Assembly: GCA_002726515.1 (NCBI GenBank) | Contig: PBTE01000156.1 | Coordinates: 1-32,026, forward strand | DNA from: Planctomycetaceae bacterium | Lineage (GTDB): Bacteria; Planctomycetota; Planctomycetia; Pirellulales; Pirellulaceae | Direction: 5' to 3' | Length of the DNA: 32,026 bases | The notes under the pieces: generated by a model | What the model saw: the letters and a program-made list of their open reading frames with translations, nothing else | Database searches by the model: none | What the model was told of the DNA's origin: nothing | Made by a program: the position numbers and the translations under genes | In this document: one piece after another, positions 1 to 8,617 of the stretch | Layout of the letters: each line of letters begins with the position of its first letter | Numbering within the stretch: position 1 is the first letter of the stretch

Positions 1-1
1 G

Positions 2-817
2 ATGCAACGTGGACACTACGTGTTGGGGCCGATTCGTCTTTCTACACGCTTTCCCCTTGGGCTGCTACGGAGAGCTCGCACCTACGATGTGGTGCACCCT
101 TTGGTGGTCTGTCCACGACTAGGGGTTCTCACGAATCAATGGCTGCGACTGGTTCAATCAGATCGTGTGGGCAGCCGGCAAATGCGCCACCGTCAAGGAT
201 GGATGGAAGGCGATTTTCATAGTTTGAGGGAGTGGCGATCGGGCGACAGCCGCCGTTGGATTCATTGGCGCTCGTCTGCAAAGAAGCGAGTTTTACAAGT
301 CAGGCAATTCGAGCGTCAGAAAAATCAGAAGTTGGCCCTGTTGCTCGATCTGTGGCAACCCCCTCCAGCTGATTCCCAGGCTGGAGAGGTCTGTGAAAAT
401 GCAATTTGTTTTGCAGCGACTGCAATTGAAGAACTGTGTCGGCGAGGCGGTAGCGAATTATTTTTGGGTATCGCCGGTGAGACGATTACGCAGTTGCGAG
501 GAGCCGCTTCCATGGGACTCCTGTTTGAAGTCCTGGACCAGTTAGCAAAGGTGCAGGGGGCGAGCGAAGATCGGCTGCCGGAATTGTTGGGCGCTTCGTT
601 GGGAAGAATACCTCGAGATGCCAAGATAATCTTACTCAGTTCGCGTTCGACCGAATTGAATGACCCACAACGGTTTTGTGAAGTGTGGGACAATCCACAA
701 AAACGATATTTGCTGCAAAAGATATTTTGCATTGACATTAGCAGTGACGAAGTGTCGGAGTATTTCCGGCCGGACCAGACAATACAACATCCACAAGAAC
801 AAATCGCGGCGCCGTGA
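2..817 (+). CDS. DUF58 domain protein (C-terminal part, cut by window edge)
   Basis: This is the C-terminal 271 residues of a DUF58 family protein; the open frame reaches the window edge, so the true start lies upstream. The family signature is clear around residues 70-105: GDFHSLREWRSGD, then RWIHWRSSAKK and VRQFE, matching the usual FxSLReYxpGDdxRxIhWraSArtgxLxVReFE pattern. Members are usually membrane-anchored proteins with a vWA-like fold encoded between a MoxR ATPase and a transglutaminase. The stop codon overlaps the GTG start of the next gene (GTGA at 814-817), so the two are almost certainly translationally coupled. The molecular role of DUF58 proteins is not settled; a chaperone or envelope role with MoxR is inferred from such operons. 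The expected MoxR gene would lie outside the window. Confidence 0.9.
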   Translation: MQRGHYVLGPIRLSTRFPLGLLRRARTYDVVHPLVVCPRLGVLTNQWLRLVQSDRVGSRQMRHRQGWMEGDFHSLREWRSGDSRRWIHWRSSAKKRVLQVRQFERQKNQKLALLLDLWQPPPADSQAGEVCENAICFAATAIEELCRRGGSELFLGIAGETITQLRGAASMGLLFEVLDQLAKVQGASEDRLPELLGASLGRIPRDAKIILLSSRSTELNDPQRFCEVWDNPQKRYLLQKIFCIDISSDEVSEYFRPDQTIQHPQEQIAAP

Positions 818-3168
818 AACTCGAACGATTATTGCAGATCAACGTGGCCACGCTTGTGGCACTGGGCGCACTTCTCCTGGGAATGGGGCAGCACAGCACG
901 TCGATACCCTTCATAGCGGTCTTCGCTGCTGTGGTTTCATTCTATGCTACGGATGTATTGTGTTGGATCCGACTGAACACAAATCTGGCCAATGCGGCGG
1001 GGATTCTGGCTGCCATCGTCTGCCTGGCAGAATTTTTCGAGAACCGGCAGGAGGAGGAACTATTTGCGATTGCCAATTTGCTTGTCTACTTGCAAATCAT
1101 CCTTTTGTTTCAGCAAAAAACCAATCGGGTCTACGCACATCTTTTGGTATTAAGCCTCCTCCAAGTGGTTGTGGCCTCAGCTCTGGGATTACACGTGTAC
1201 TTTGGTGTGATACTGGTGCTTTATCTGTTCGTCACATTGTCCGCCCAGAGCCTGTTCTTTTTTCACCGCGAGTTCGCGAAGCACAGTGCTCAGGATCAAT
1301 TAGAAAAGCCACACGCTTTCCCGGATAATCAGTTGCTTCAAGTGACTGCAACCTACGAGGAACTCACCAGTCGATTGAAGCCAAGTCACGTGGTTCGTAG
1401 CGTTTGGTCGATGGGGATGTCCACCTTGCTGATCGCTTGTGGAGTGTTTGTTTTCATTCCGCGTTTGGGTTCCTCTTCCTGGCATGGGACATCGACGACC
1501 ACGCACCATCTTGGTTTTGTGGCAGAAGTTAAATTGGACGAAGTAAGCCACGTTGTCGACAATGAAACTCGTGTGATGCGGGTAAGTTACTACGACCGGC
1601 AGACGAATCAATCTTATTCGTTGGCGCAAGATCCGTACCTCCGAGGAACCGTGCTGACTAAATATTCTTTTGAAAATCACGATGGAATGTGGAGTCTACG
1701 GCATGCGACCGATTCGTCGAAAACCGTAGACCTACAAGCGCTTCCTCAATCACAGGATGTGGTTCGCCAAGAAATTGTCATGGAACCTCGCCGTGACCAG
1801 TTGCTATTTAGCGTGTTTCCCGTCTATCGGATAAACAACTCGGTGAGAGTTGTCAAATACGATGGCCAGCTTCGCCAGTTGGTCCGGGTGCCAGCGAAAG
1901 ATCGTCGTTTAGGAGATCAGTTTCGTTTTGATCTGCTGACGACAGCATTTGTATCAGGGCGGCAAAGACCTATGATTCCATGTTTGTCCGAGCAAGCGGA
2001 TCTGGAACACTCGAAGCAGCTGGCAACAGAAATCGAATCACTCAGGGAGTTTAAGGAAGAACGAATGCCCACGTTGAAAGCTACGGCGGATCAAATCGTC
2101 AGCGACGTAAGCATTCTTTCCGGTGACAGAGTGGCACTTGCACACGCATTGCAGTCCTATTTCCGCAACTCGGGCGAGTATCGTTACACTTTAGATTTCT
2201 CAGCTGTCACTTTGCAGCGGAACGCTAACATCGATCCGATTGAGGATTTTGTAGCGAATCATCACACGGGCCACTGCGAATATTTTGCAAGCGCATTAGC
2301 AATGATGCTGCGCAGTCAAGGAATACCTTCAAGATTGGTGGTGGGATACCGTGGAGGCGATTTCAACGTCGTGGGAAAATACTATCAGGTTCGTGAGAAA
2401 CACACTCATGTGTGGGTGGAAGCCTATCTGGAGGCAGACCAAATTCCGCCGGACTACTTTGGTTCCGAATTATTGCAGCAAGAAGGTGCCTGGCTCAGGC
2501 TCGATGCGACACCCGTGGCATCTGTGGCCTATCCAGCCTCGACTGGGATGGGAATCCTCTCTCACATCACACAGTGGGTAGAGTATTCTCAATTACTTTG
2601 GTCGGAATATGTGGTGGGTTTAAATGCGGAACGCCAGTACAAGTCGATTTACAGGCCCTTGATCTACCAGGTGAAAGAGGCAGTGCGATTGCTTTTTGAC
2701 CGTGAGGCGTGGCACCGTCTGATGTCCGGTTTCCTGAGTGGAAAATGGTTTAACTGGCGTGCGGGTTTAGTCACGGCAATCGTACTGCTTATGCTGTCCG
2801 GGGCACTTCGCCTACTGAAGGATCCATTCTGGCAATTGATCGGCTCGTTACGAAGTCGCCAACGACCAGCACCAGGACGAAAACGGGGCCAAATCGAGTT
2901 TTACTTGAAATTCGAGACTTTACTTGCTCGTTACGGTTGGACACGGTCTGCCGGGACAACTCAGCGCGAGTTTGCGCTAGAGGTGAATGCCGATTTGGTG
3001 CACACTCTCTCGCAACGAGCAGTTGCTGCGATTCCCAGGCGCCTGGTGGAAACGTTCTACCGGGTTCGTTTTGGGGGTGAAGCGTTGGATGTCGGTGAAA
3101 CTCAATCTCTTGAACGTAGTTTGGAGGACCTGGAACGCGCATTGTCAAGCCGTTCGTCAGATGAATAA
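814..3168 (+). CDS. TgpA-type membrane transglutaminase-like protein (DUF3488/transglutaminase core/DUF4129)
   Basis: The 784-residue protein has the TgpA architecture. Residues about 5-215 hold six or seven hydrophobic segments (DUF3488). A periplasmic transglutaminase-like core follows at about 420-570, then a single membrane helix at about 650-670, and a cytoplasmic DUF4129 tail (ETLLARYGW, AGTTQREFA). The papain-like triad is visible: Cys488 in GHCEYFASALAMMLR, His532 in THVWVEAYL and Asp564 in WLRLDATP. The GTG start overlaps the DUF58 stop by 4 bases, so expression is probably coupled. In Pseudomonas the TgpA periplasmic domain has transglutaminase activity and the gene is essential; the natural substrate is unknown. 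Length and domain order are normal and nothing looks broken. Confidence 0.93.
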   Translation: MKLERLLQINVATLVALGALLLGMGQHSTSIPFIAVFAAVVSFYATDVLCWIRLNTNLANAAGILAAIVCLAEFFENRQEEELFAIANLLVYLQIILLFQQKTNRVYAHLLVLSLLQVVVASALGLHVYFGVILVLYLFVTLSAQSLFFFHREFAKHSAQDQLEKPHAFPDNQLLQVTATYEELTSRLKPSHVVRSVWSMGMSTLLIACGVFVFIPRLGSSSWHGTSTTTHHLGFVAEVKLDEVSHVVDNETRVMRVSYYDRQTNQSYSLAQDPYLRGTVLTKYSFENHDGMWSLRHATDSSKTVDLQALPQSQDVVRQEIVMEPRRDQLLFSVFPVYRINNSVRVVKYDGQLRQLVRVPAKDRRLGDQFRFDLLTTAFVSGRQRPMIPCLSEQADLEHSKQLATEIESLREFKEERMPTLKATADQIVSDVSILSGDRVALAHALQSYFRNSGEYRYTLDFSAVTLQRNANIDPIEDFVANHHTGHCEYFASALAMMLRSQGIPSRLVVGYRGGDFNVVGKYYQVREKHTHVWVEAYLEADQIPPDYFGSELLQQEGAWLRLDATPVASVAYPASTGMGILSHITQWVEYSQLLWSEYVVGLNAERQYKSIYRPLIYQVKEAVRLLFDREAWHRLMSGFLSGKWFNWRAGLVTAIVLLMLSGALRLLKDPFWQLIGSLRSRQRPAPGRKRGQIEFYLKFETLLARYGWTRSAGTTQREFALEVNADLVHTLSQRAVAAIPRRLVETFYRVRFGGEALDVGETQSLERSLEDLERALSSRSSDE

Positions 3169-3281
3169 TGGATCACTATTGGGTCGTAGAATTTGTGGAT
3201 CCGGGAGTGACCTCCAGCAACTCTGTTTTCTTCGAATCCCATCCGTCGCTATCTTGACCTCTCAACCCGCTGGGCATCCAA

Positions 3282-4313
3282 ATGAAAATTGGACTAGTTA
3301 GTTATCAAGGTTCTGGAAAAAGTACTCTGTTTGAGTGGCTCACCCAAATCAGACCTGATCCGGCATTAGCCCACTCGTCTCAGTCAGCGATGGCCGTGAT
3401 ACCCGATCATCGTGTGGAACCATTGTGCGAGATCTACCATCCCAAAAAAATCACCCTGGCGCAGTTGGAACTCGTGGACACTCCTGGTCTGAGCCGTACT
3501 CACGAGGGCAATGCGTCCCGTTTGGCACAAATCCGTGAAGCGGGTTGCCTGGTCGTGGTCGTTGCGGCTTTTGAACGGGATGCCGACCCGATATCAGATT
3601 TGAAAAGTTTCGAAGAAGATTTGTTACTGGCAGACCTGGAGATCGTTACGGGGCGGATTGAGCGTTTACGCGAATCGATAAGAAAACCACGTCCCGACCG
3701 TGACCAGCAACGAGCGGAGTTGGCAGCCCTGGAGCCCGTTGCGGAGTCCCTCGGGCGAGGAGAAAGCCTGCAATTAGACGAACTGACAGATGAGCAGCAG
3801 AGGATGACGCGTTCATTTCAAATGCTGACACAAAAGCCGCGGTTTGTCATCCTGAATGTCGCGGAAGATACTCTGGACACCGAGTCATTAGTGGCCCAGG
3901 TACCCGGAGAAGGAACCTGTATCGCTATACCGCTGCGATTGGAGCTTGAACTGACCCAACTCGAACCCGAAGAGCGAGAACAATTTGTGAGCGATATGGA
4001 GATCCAGGCAACGGATCGCGATGGTTTGTTGCGGATGCTGATGGACGTCTCCAATCAATTGATTTTCTTTACTGCAGGTGACAAGGAGGTTCGTACGTGG
4101 TTGCTACGTAAAGGTGCTTCTGCGGTTGAGGCGGCCGGGAATATCCACACTGATATGGCCCGCGGTTTTATTCGAGCGGAAACAATGAAGAGCGAAGACT
4201 TGATCCGACTCGGCAGCGAACGTGAAATGAAGGCCGGAAATCTTGTTCGCCAGGAGCCGAAGGATTACATTGTCGAAGAGGGTGACGTGTTGTTGTTTCG
4301 GTTTAACGTCTAG
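3282..4313 (+). CDS. YchF/Obg-like P-loop GTPase/ATPase paralogue with DUF933 (TGS-like) C-terminus
   Basis: This 343-residue protein follows the YchF layout. It has an N-terminal P-loop (SYQGSGKSTLF, residues 7-17), a G3 motif VDTPGL, a helical insert (LLLADLEIVTGRIERLRE, about 110-130), the YchF-type G4 NVAE, and a C-terminal DUF933/TGS region. That region includes FFTAGDKEVRTW, an IHTDMARGFIRAE stretch and a VEEGDVLLFRFNV end, which are typical of YchF. Genuine YchF has about 363 residues and reads GLPNVGKS in the P-loop. Here the first Walker A glycine is Ser7 and the linker is YQGS, so this looks like a divergent paralogue rather than the housekeeping copy. The start is the ATG at 3282; no strong Shine-Dalgarno site is visible. 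It lies 113 bp after tgpA. Confidence 0.88.
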   Translation: MKIGLVSYQGSGKSTLFEWLTQIRPDPALAHSSQSAMAVIPDHRVEPLCEIYHPKKITLAQLELVDTPGLSRTHEGNASRLAQIREAGCLVVVVAAFERDADPISDLKSFEEDLLLADLEIVTGRIERLRESIRKPRPDRDQQRAELAALEPVAESLGRGESLQLDELTDEQQRMTRSFQMLTQKPRFVILNVAEDTLDTESLVAQVPGEGTCIAIPLRLELELTQLEPEEREQFVSDMEIQATDRDGLLRMLMDVSNQLIFFTAGDKEVRTWLLRKGASAVEAAGNIHTDMARGFIRAETMKSEDLIRLGSEREMKAGNLVRQEPKDYIVEEGDVLLFRFNV

Positions 4314-4366
4314 GACCGCTGACAACGTTTCAGGATTCCTATGTTGCCAACGGACAGGGATTACAA

Positions 4367-4744
4367 GTGACGATTCAACAAAGAAAAGAGAAAGGCGCTG
4401 CACTCATCGAAGAAATGATGGGTTCTCAAGCTGCTGCCGACACGCGCGCAGCATGGCGCAAAATATCGCCTGACTTTGAGAGTTACATTGTTGAATTCTT
4501 AGCCGGTGAAATTTGGAGCCGACCTTCGCTGGATTTGAAATCGCGCAGTTTAGTGACGATTGCCGCTCTAGCCGCCATGGGACGCCCTCGTGCCCTGGAC
4601 CTTAATATTCGCATGGCGCTCAAGAATGGCGCATCGCGCGAAGAAATCACTGAAACGCTACTCCAGATCGCCCCGTATGCCGGGTTCCCTGCAGCGTGGG
4701 AGGCGCTGGCGACGCTCGATCAAGTTCGCGGGCAAACCGGTTAG
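4367..4744 (+). CDS. Carboxymuconolactone decarboxylase family protein (PcaC-like)
   Basis: The 125-residue protein matches the PcaC-type carboxymuconolactone decarboxylase fold over nearly its full length. Visible blocks are FLAGEIWSRPSLDLKSRSL (residues 44-62), ALKNGASREEI, and a YAGFPAAWEAL block near the end. It lacks the CxxC of AhpD-type members. PcaC-like proteins usually carry a His in the pattern LxxHIxxAL; here that position is Asn80 (DLNIRMAL), so decarboxylase chemistry is doubtful. The start is GTG at 4367, preceded by AGGGA six bases upstream. It lies 53 bp after the YchF-like gene on the same strand. No aromatic-degradation genes are nearby, so the substrate is unknown. Confidence 0.87.
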   Translation: MTIQQRKEKGAALIEEMMGSQAAADTRAAWRKISPDFESYIVEFLAGEIWSRPSLDLKSRSLVTIAALAAMGRPRALDLNIRMALKNGASREEITETLLQIAPYAGFPAAWEALATLDQVRGQTG

Positions 4745-4849
4745 TTCTTGTGCAAGATCCGATTACCCGGCAGGCTGCAATCAAGGTGAGGGGCTGAAAG
4801 ACTGGCGGCATGAACGACGTTTTGTGAAAGACGTGCTGTTACGAATTGA

Positions 4850-5329
4850 TTGTCTGCGCTTTGTGACACGGTTGTCATTGTTGATTGGGACATACTCATA
4901 AGAGGCCCTTCTAAGGAGCACCTGCAAATCACGCAAGCAATCGAGAGGAGAAGATGGTGTTTGGCATGGTTGTTGGTCCCATGGGTCGTGGTGGGACTGG
5001 CGACAAAAGTTTACACCGGACCCGGTGAAACGTGGGTGCGAGACCAGGCAGGCGGACTTTTCTACGTGGTCTTCTGGACGCTTCTGATACTGGTGGTTTG
5101 TCCACGTTTTTCTTCGAAAGGTGTTGCTGGACTGGTCGTGCTTGCCACCTGCTGCGTCGAAATGTTGCAGTTGTGGCACCCACCCCCGCTGGAATGGGTT
5201 CGCAGCAGCTGGTTCGGCCAACTTTTGTTGGGCAATTCATTTTCGTGGTGGGACTTTCCACCCTATTTTGTCGGTGGTGTGATCGCGTACATTACAGCTC
5301 GTGCTGTTAAACTCAAGGGCGATTCGTGA
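4850..5329 (+). CDS. DUF2809 family membrane protein
   Basis: This small hydrophobic protein has about four membrane segments. It matches the DUF2809 pattern: TKVYTGPGETWVRDQAGG, then VVFWTLLILVV, a CCVEMLQLW block, and a LLLGNSFSWWDFPPYFVGG block near the C-terminus. The family has no established function. The longest frame gives 159 residues from a TTG at 4850. A later TTG at about 4960, preceded by GGAGA, would give a protein closer to the usual DUF2809 size, so the start is uncertain. It follows the PcaC-like gene by about 105 bp on the same strand and ends facing the DUF4432 gene. Confidence 0.75.
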   Translation: MSALCDTVVIVDWDILIRGPSKEHLQITQAIERRRWCLAWLLVPWVVVGLATKVYTGPGETWVRDQAGGLFYVVFWTLLILVVCPRFSSKGVAGLVVLATCCVEMLQLWHPPPLEWVRSSWFGQLLLGNSFSWWDFPPYFVGGVIAYITARAVKLKGDS

Positions 5330-5541
5330 AAGTAAACGGTCGATGAAGAAGCTCCCCGTCGCCCCTTTGATGATTGTCGTTGTACTGCTTGGAAAGCGAT
5401 CGGAACTGGTTGTCCAGAATCATCTCCAGGCAAACACAAAAACATTTGCCGTCCAGATCTCCCCCATCGAAAGACGCTGAACCATTGGAATAAAACAGGA
5501 CTCGTTGTCCGACGTCAACTGAATTAAAGTGGTGGTCAACG

Positions 5542-6723
5542 TCAATCAGTTTCTGAAGATGTACCACACCATTCGGGTCGTGGGTTGCACAGCACCTCAG
5601 GTTTCGTATTCTCTTGCAAGATAGAAATTTGTTCCGCCGCCCGGTCGACCTGTGTAGCATCGAGGTGGCCTTCTAGCCGCAACTCGAAGATTGCAGAACC
5701 ACGTGGAGGAAGTTGTAGCACTCGCCCCTGTGTTTCCTCGAAGGATCGTTGATTGGGGAAATTGGTGGCGGGTTCCAGGCCCGTTACGTAGCCATCCTCT
5801 TCGGCGACTGTATTCTTCCAAACGGTGAAGTATGGCAGCTGAGTGATATTCCAGTGCATGCTCAAACCACGATCGCCCGCAGCATTACGAAGCATGGCTT
5901 GCGTCATGTCGTGCTGGTCGGCTGTTAAACGGCAGAAATAGCACTGTTCGGAATACGCCTCCCGGGGGGCCTGGTAGGTGTCCCATGTGGCGATGTCTTC
6001 TGCAGCCCGTGCGTCGCGAGGTACAACGCGTTGGAAGGGAGTCACTACTTGACTTCCCTCCTGCAGCAAAGGCTTCCCAAAATTGACATGGTAGAGTAAT
6101 TGAGCACAAATTGGACGTGCTGAAAGATTTGTGATGCAATCGACGATACGGAACCCGCGCTCTCCGGGCCTGGTTCTCAGTTGCGATGACAATCGCAGGT
6201 TCCAGCAGTGAAACCGACGGTCGTCGACTTCACCTTCGATAGTGATCTCGCCGGTTTCCGCGTCGCACATGACTTCCAATCGGTGCGCGGGTCGATTGCT
6301 TACGCGACCGTGCAGGGGATAAAGCAATTGTCCCGATTCGTCAAACTCGGGAGCACCGTTGCTCAGCAAACCACAGCGTACCAGGAGTTCATCAAATCCA
6401 TCCAGAAACCCCAATCCACTTGCTTCTTCCTGCGGTACAAAATCGGGGTGGACCGGACCCAGAATGGGAGAGTTCCAGCCTAGCGGCAACGTTTCGATTT
6501 GAGCTTTCCAGATGCTGAGGCCGCGGGTGGGAAGAATAGTGAATTGGCATGTACCATTGTCAACTTCTACAATTTCTACGCCCTCCGAGAGACCGCCCCG
6601 CAGAGTCCGTTTCCCGACCGTACAGTCCAGGGCTGCAGTTCCCAGTTCCCGTTGTGAAAGCTTTATCACATCGACATGAGTTCTGCTGGCATAATCCGTT
6701 AAAGTCCATCGTTTGGCTGTCAT
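5542..6723 (-). CDS. DUF4432 family protein (aldose 1-epimerase-like beta-sandwich)
   Basis: The 393-residue protein has the hallmarks of DUF4432: ILPTRGLSIWKAQ (residues about 63-75), a GGLLS-like segment with FLDGFDELLVRCGLLSNG, PLHGRVSN, LLYHVNFGKPLL, and GLEPATNFPNQR towards the end. These resemble aldose-1-epimerase (galactose mutarotase) motifs, with candidate catalytic histidines in LHGR and YHVN. It probably acts on a sugar or sugar acid in the cytoplasm; no signal peptide is visible. The start is ATG at 6723. A rhamnulokinase gene lies 2.4 kb away on the same strand, which is compatible with deoxy-sugar metabolism, but the two are not in one operon. The exact substrate cannot be read from the sequence. 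Confidence 0.88.
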   Translation of the reverse strand: MTAKRWTLTDYASRTHVDVIKLSQRELGTAALDCTVGKRTLRGGLSEGVEIVEVDNGTCQFTILPTRGLSIWKAQIETLPLGWNSPILGPVHPDFVPQEEASGLGFLDGFDELLVRCGLLSNGAPEFDESGQLLYPLHGRVSNRPAHRLEVMCDAETGEITIEGEVDDRRFHCWNLRLSSQLRTRPGERGFRIVDCITNLSARPICAQLLYHVNFGKPLLQEGSQVVTPFQRVVPRDARAAEDIATWDTYQAPREAYSEQCYFCRLTADQHDMTQAMLRNAAGDRGLSMHWNITQLPYFTVWKNTVAEEDGYVTGLEPATNFPNQRSFEETQGRVLQLPPRGSAIFELRLEGHLDATQVDRAAEQISILQENTKPEVLCNPRPEWCGTSSETD

Positions 6724-6883
6724 GATTTGGTTCCAACTTTATGGAGACCGCAGAACGGCTGCCTGGCCCGGGAAAATCAACGCGGATTGTACCACGAAGT
6801 TTTTACATTTCGCGACGGCCAGGCTGATTCGAAAGGTGTTCCGGGCATCGTCGCCTGTGGAATAACTCGTCCGTGACAGTTCT

Positions 6884-7564
6884 TTACCAGACCGGAGGAA
6901 GTCCAACCAGGAGTCGTAACGCTATGGTGACGAGTAAATAAAAAGCGTAGTGAAGGAAAGCATTCGTTGGATTTAAATCAAGGCTTGCAAACGCAGTCAA
7001 TGTCCCCAAGCAAAGGAATGGAAACGCCAAGATCAGTAGATTCCATGAATCCAGCGGGTTGTCGCCAAAGAAAAAGGGACGCGCCATTGCGAAACCGGCC
7101 CACAACAAAGGATAGAGAACAGAACAGATTCCGATGCGCAACCACAGGCCGATTTCTCGATAAGGTTCTAGTTCCGAGTCGCGTAAAAACCCGTATCCGA
7201 GCCAGGAGAGCTGGGGAGCGACAAGAATCGCTCCCATGGCCTTGACGAGGTAAGAAACATCGCCCTTGGCGTAGAAACGTACGCACAATGCCAGTACCAG
7301 GCACAGGAGGATTCCCCCGGCCACGATGGTAATCAGTAAAGCATTGTGCTTTGTTGCATGACGTTCCATGGGTTCCAGTACGGGTTGGCCGGTGGAAATT
7401 TGTGGTCCACTGACTTCCTCAGGCGCTTTGACAACGATTGGTTGCTCTTGGCGAGGTATTTCAATCTGGTTCTTGCATTTGGGACAAGGACCTTTTTTGC
7501 CGGCATACTTTTCACTGACTTTGAATCGCGTGTTGCATCCCGAACAGGTTACATTGATTGCCAT
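6884..7564 (-). CDS. Zinc-ribbon membrane protein of unknown function
   Basis: The 226-residue protein begins with a four-cysteine zinc ribbon. Cys7 and Cys10 (CSGC) pair with Cys27 and Cys30 (CPKC), with KVSEKYAGKKG between them. A short linker rich in Glu, Pro and Gln follows, then four to six hydrophobic segments from about residue 73 to the end. Such a ribbon followed by membrane helices is common among uncharacterised planctomycete proteins. I recognise no enzymatic motif. The start is the ATG at 7564; no good Shine-Dalgarno site precedes it. A 7-bp inverted repeat lies about 60 bases upstream (7623-7643). Confidence 0.8.
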   Translation of the reverse strand: MAINVTCSGCNTRFKVSEKYAGKKGPCPKCKNQIEIPRQEQPIVVKAPEEVSGPQISTGQPVLEPMERHATKHNALLITIVAGGILLCLVLALCVRFYAKGDVSYLVKAMGAILVAPQLSWLGYGFLRDSELEPYREIGLWLRIGICSVLYPLLWAGFAMARPFFFGDNPLDSWNLLILAFPFLCLGTLTAFASLDLNPTNAFLHYAFYLLVTIALRLLVGLPPVW

Positions 7565-7622
7565 AGTGTCAGAGATCCAAGTACAGATGCGGGGGATGTA
7601 ATTTCCGCTTTTTCGAGTGGTT

Positions 7623-7643
7623 TTGTTTCTTGATAGGAAACAA
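7623..7643. promoter_or_regulatory. Inverted repeat upstream of zinc-ribbon gene
   Basis: TTGTTTC at 7623-7629 and GAAACAA at 7637-7643 are perfect reverse complements separated by 7 bases. The element sits about 60 bases upstream of the zinc-ribbon gene start. It could be an operator or an RNA hairpin. It has no following T-tract on either strand, so a terminator is unlikely. Confidence 0.3.
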
Positions 7644-7772
7644 TCGCCATTCGACGCGGTTATCCAACGGCGCGTTCGGCCCGGGGTGGAGGAATTTCTC
7701 TTAAGGTAGGAGCGGCACCCGGTATCAACGCATCAGGTTGGCCGGTGTCTGAAAAGATAAGGACACGGACCT

Positions 7773-8264
7773 TCAATCGATGTCCACCAGGTCTCCTTCG
7801 GTGATCATTTGGACGTGTTTTTCGTTCAATGTGTCCATCGCCATTTCAATGTTGTCCACCATCAAGGCCACCGCGGGTCGACCGTGGGGGCGAAGCAACA
7901 AGGGATATGCTTGAACGATATTGACTTCGGCCTGCAAAAGGGCTGTACAGACTTGCAGCAGCGGTTGCGGACCAGCCGGTAATTCGACACCGATGAGTTC
8001 GGATTCGACCAGCGCCAGACCGGCACGTTCCAGTATCTCGCGACCCTGCTCGGGGTGACTGAGAAGAAATCGAACGAAAGCACATTCGGTTGAATCGTGG
8101 ATCGAAAGGGAAACAATCCGTACTTTACTGCCTTCAAAACGACGGATGATTCCCAGCAACTGTCCCACGCGATTCTCGAGAAATACCGTGAATTGGCGTA
8201 GCGAAGGGTAATTACGCCCACGCATTGTCTGGAAATCGGTGCTGGCACCTTCACCAATATGCAT
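7773..8264 (-). CDS. ACT-domain protein (two ACT-like halves)
   Basis: The protein consists of two ACT-like halves: residues about 14-85 (LRQFTVFLENRVGQLLGIIRR, then VRIVSLSIHDS) and about 90-163 (PLLQVCTALLQAEVNIVQAYPL, then ALMVDNIEMAMDTL). ACT domains bind amino acids or similar small ligands and regulate enzymes or transcription. No catalytic domain is attached, so a stand-alone regulatory or sensor role is inferred. I chose ATG 8264 (163 residues), which has AAAGG five bases upstream. The longest frame starts at a TTG at 8330 that is itself part of the predicted -35 box, so that start is rejected. An ATG at 8225 is also possible. It is the first gene of a minus-strand run with the zinc-ribbon gene downstream. 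Confidence 0.83.
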   Translation of the reverse strand: MHIGEGASTDFQTMRGRNYPSLRQFTVFLENRVGQLLGIIRRFEGSKVRIVSLSIHDSTECAFVRFLLSHPEQGREILERAGLALVESELIGVELPAGPQPLLQVCTALLQAEVNIVQAYPLLLRPHGRPAVALMVDNIEMAMDTLNEKHVQMITEGDLVDID

Positions 8265-8617
8265 AGAGGCCTTTGTGGGAAAATCTGGGGCTAATGTTTT
8301 AACTATACGTATCGAAGTAACAGACGTCAATTACAGTAGCCCTGTGGTGTTTGGTGGATGAACAGATCACTTTGGGTTCCTGTCCGGAATGGCTCAGGTT
8401 ACCATCGAGAGTTGGCAGTCCACATGTGGCCCTGAGTCGGAGGGAGTTCAGGTTCAGCCGGGCATAAGAGCCCCCGCCTGGCGGTTGTTCCACCCTTAAT
8501 AGTCAGGAGACACACGTACGATCTGGTTGCATGATGGAAACTATCCATGAAATCAAAATAGAGAACCGTTGTTGAAGAACGGATTCTTCTATCGTTAAAC
8601 CATGGCGAGGAATTGCG
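8265..8617. other. Divergent intergenic region between ACT gene and thioesterase gene
   Basis: This 353-base gap carries the minus-strand promoter at 8302-8330 near one end. On the plus strand I see only a weak Shine-Dalgarno CGAGG at 8606-8610 before the thioesterase ATG and a short CCGTT/AACGG inverted repeat about 40 bases upstream of it. No further gene is supported. Confidence 0.5.
8302..8330 (-). promoter_or_regulatory. Sigma70-type promoter for the ACT-domain gene
   Basis: Read on the minus strand, TTGACG (8330-8325) is followed after exactly 17 bases by TATAGT (8307-8302). Each box matches the consensus at five of six positions. Predicted transcription start is near 8295, giving a leader of about 31 bases to the ATG at 8264. 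This is the best-looking promoter in the window. Confidence 0.65.

Noticed and set aside
5313-5660. 115-codon minus-strand open frame downstream of the DUF4432 gene
   Set aside because: It overlaps the DUF4432 3' end in another frame and its product has no recognisable features. The 212-base gap at 5330-5541 appears non-coding.
6786-6791. TACAAT as a -10 box for the DUF4432 gene (minus strand)
   Set aside because: The hexamer at the right spacing upstream (CGCGAA) does not resemble a -35 box.
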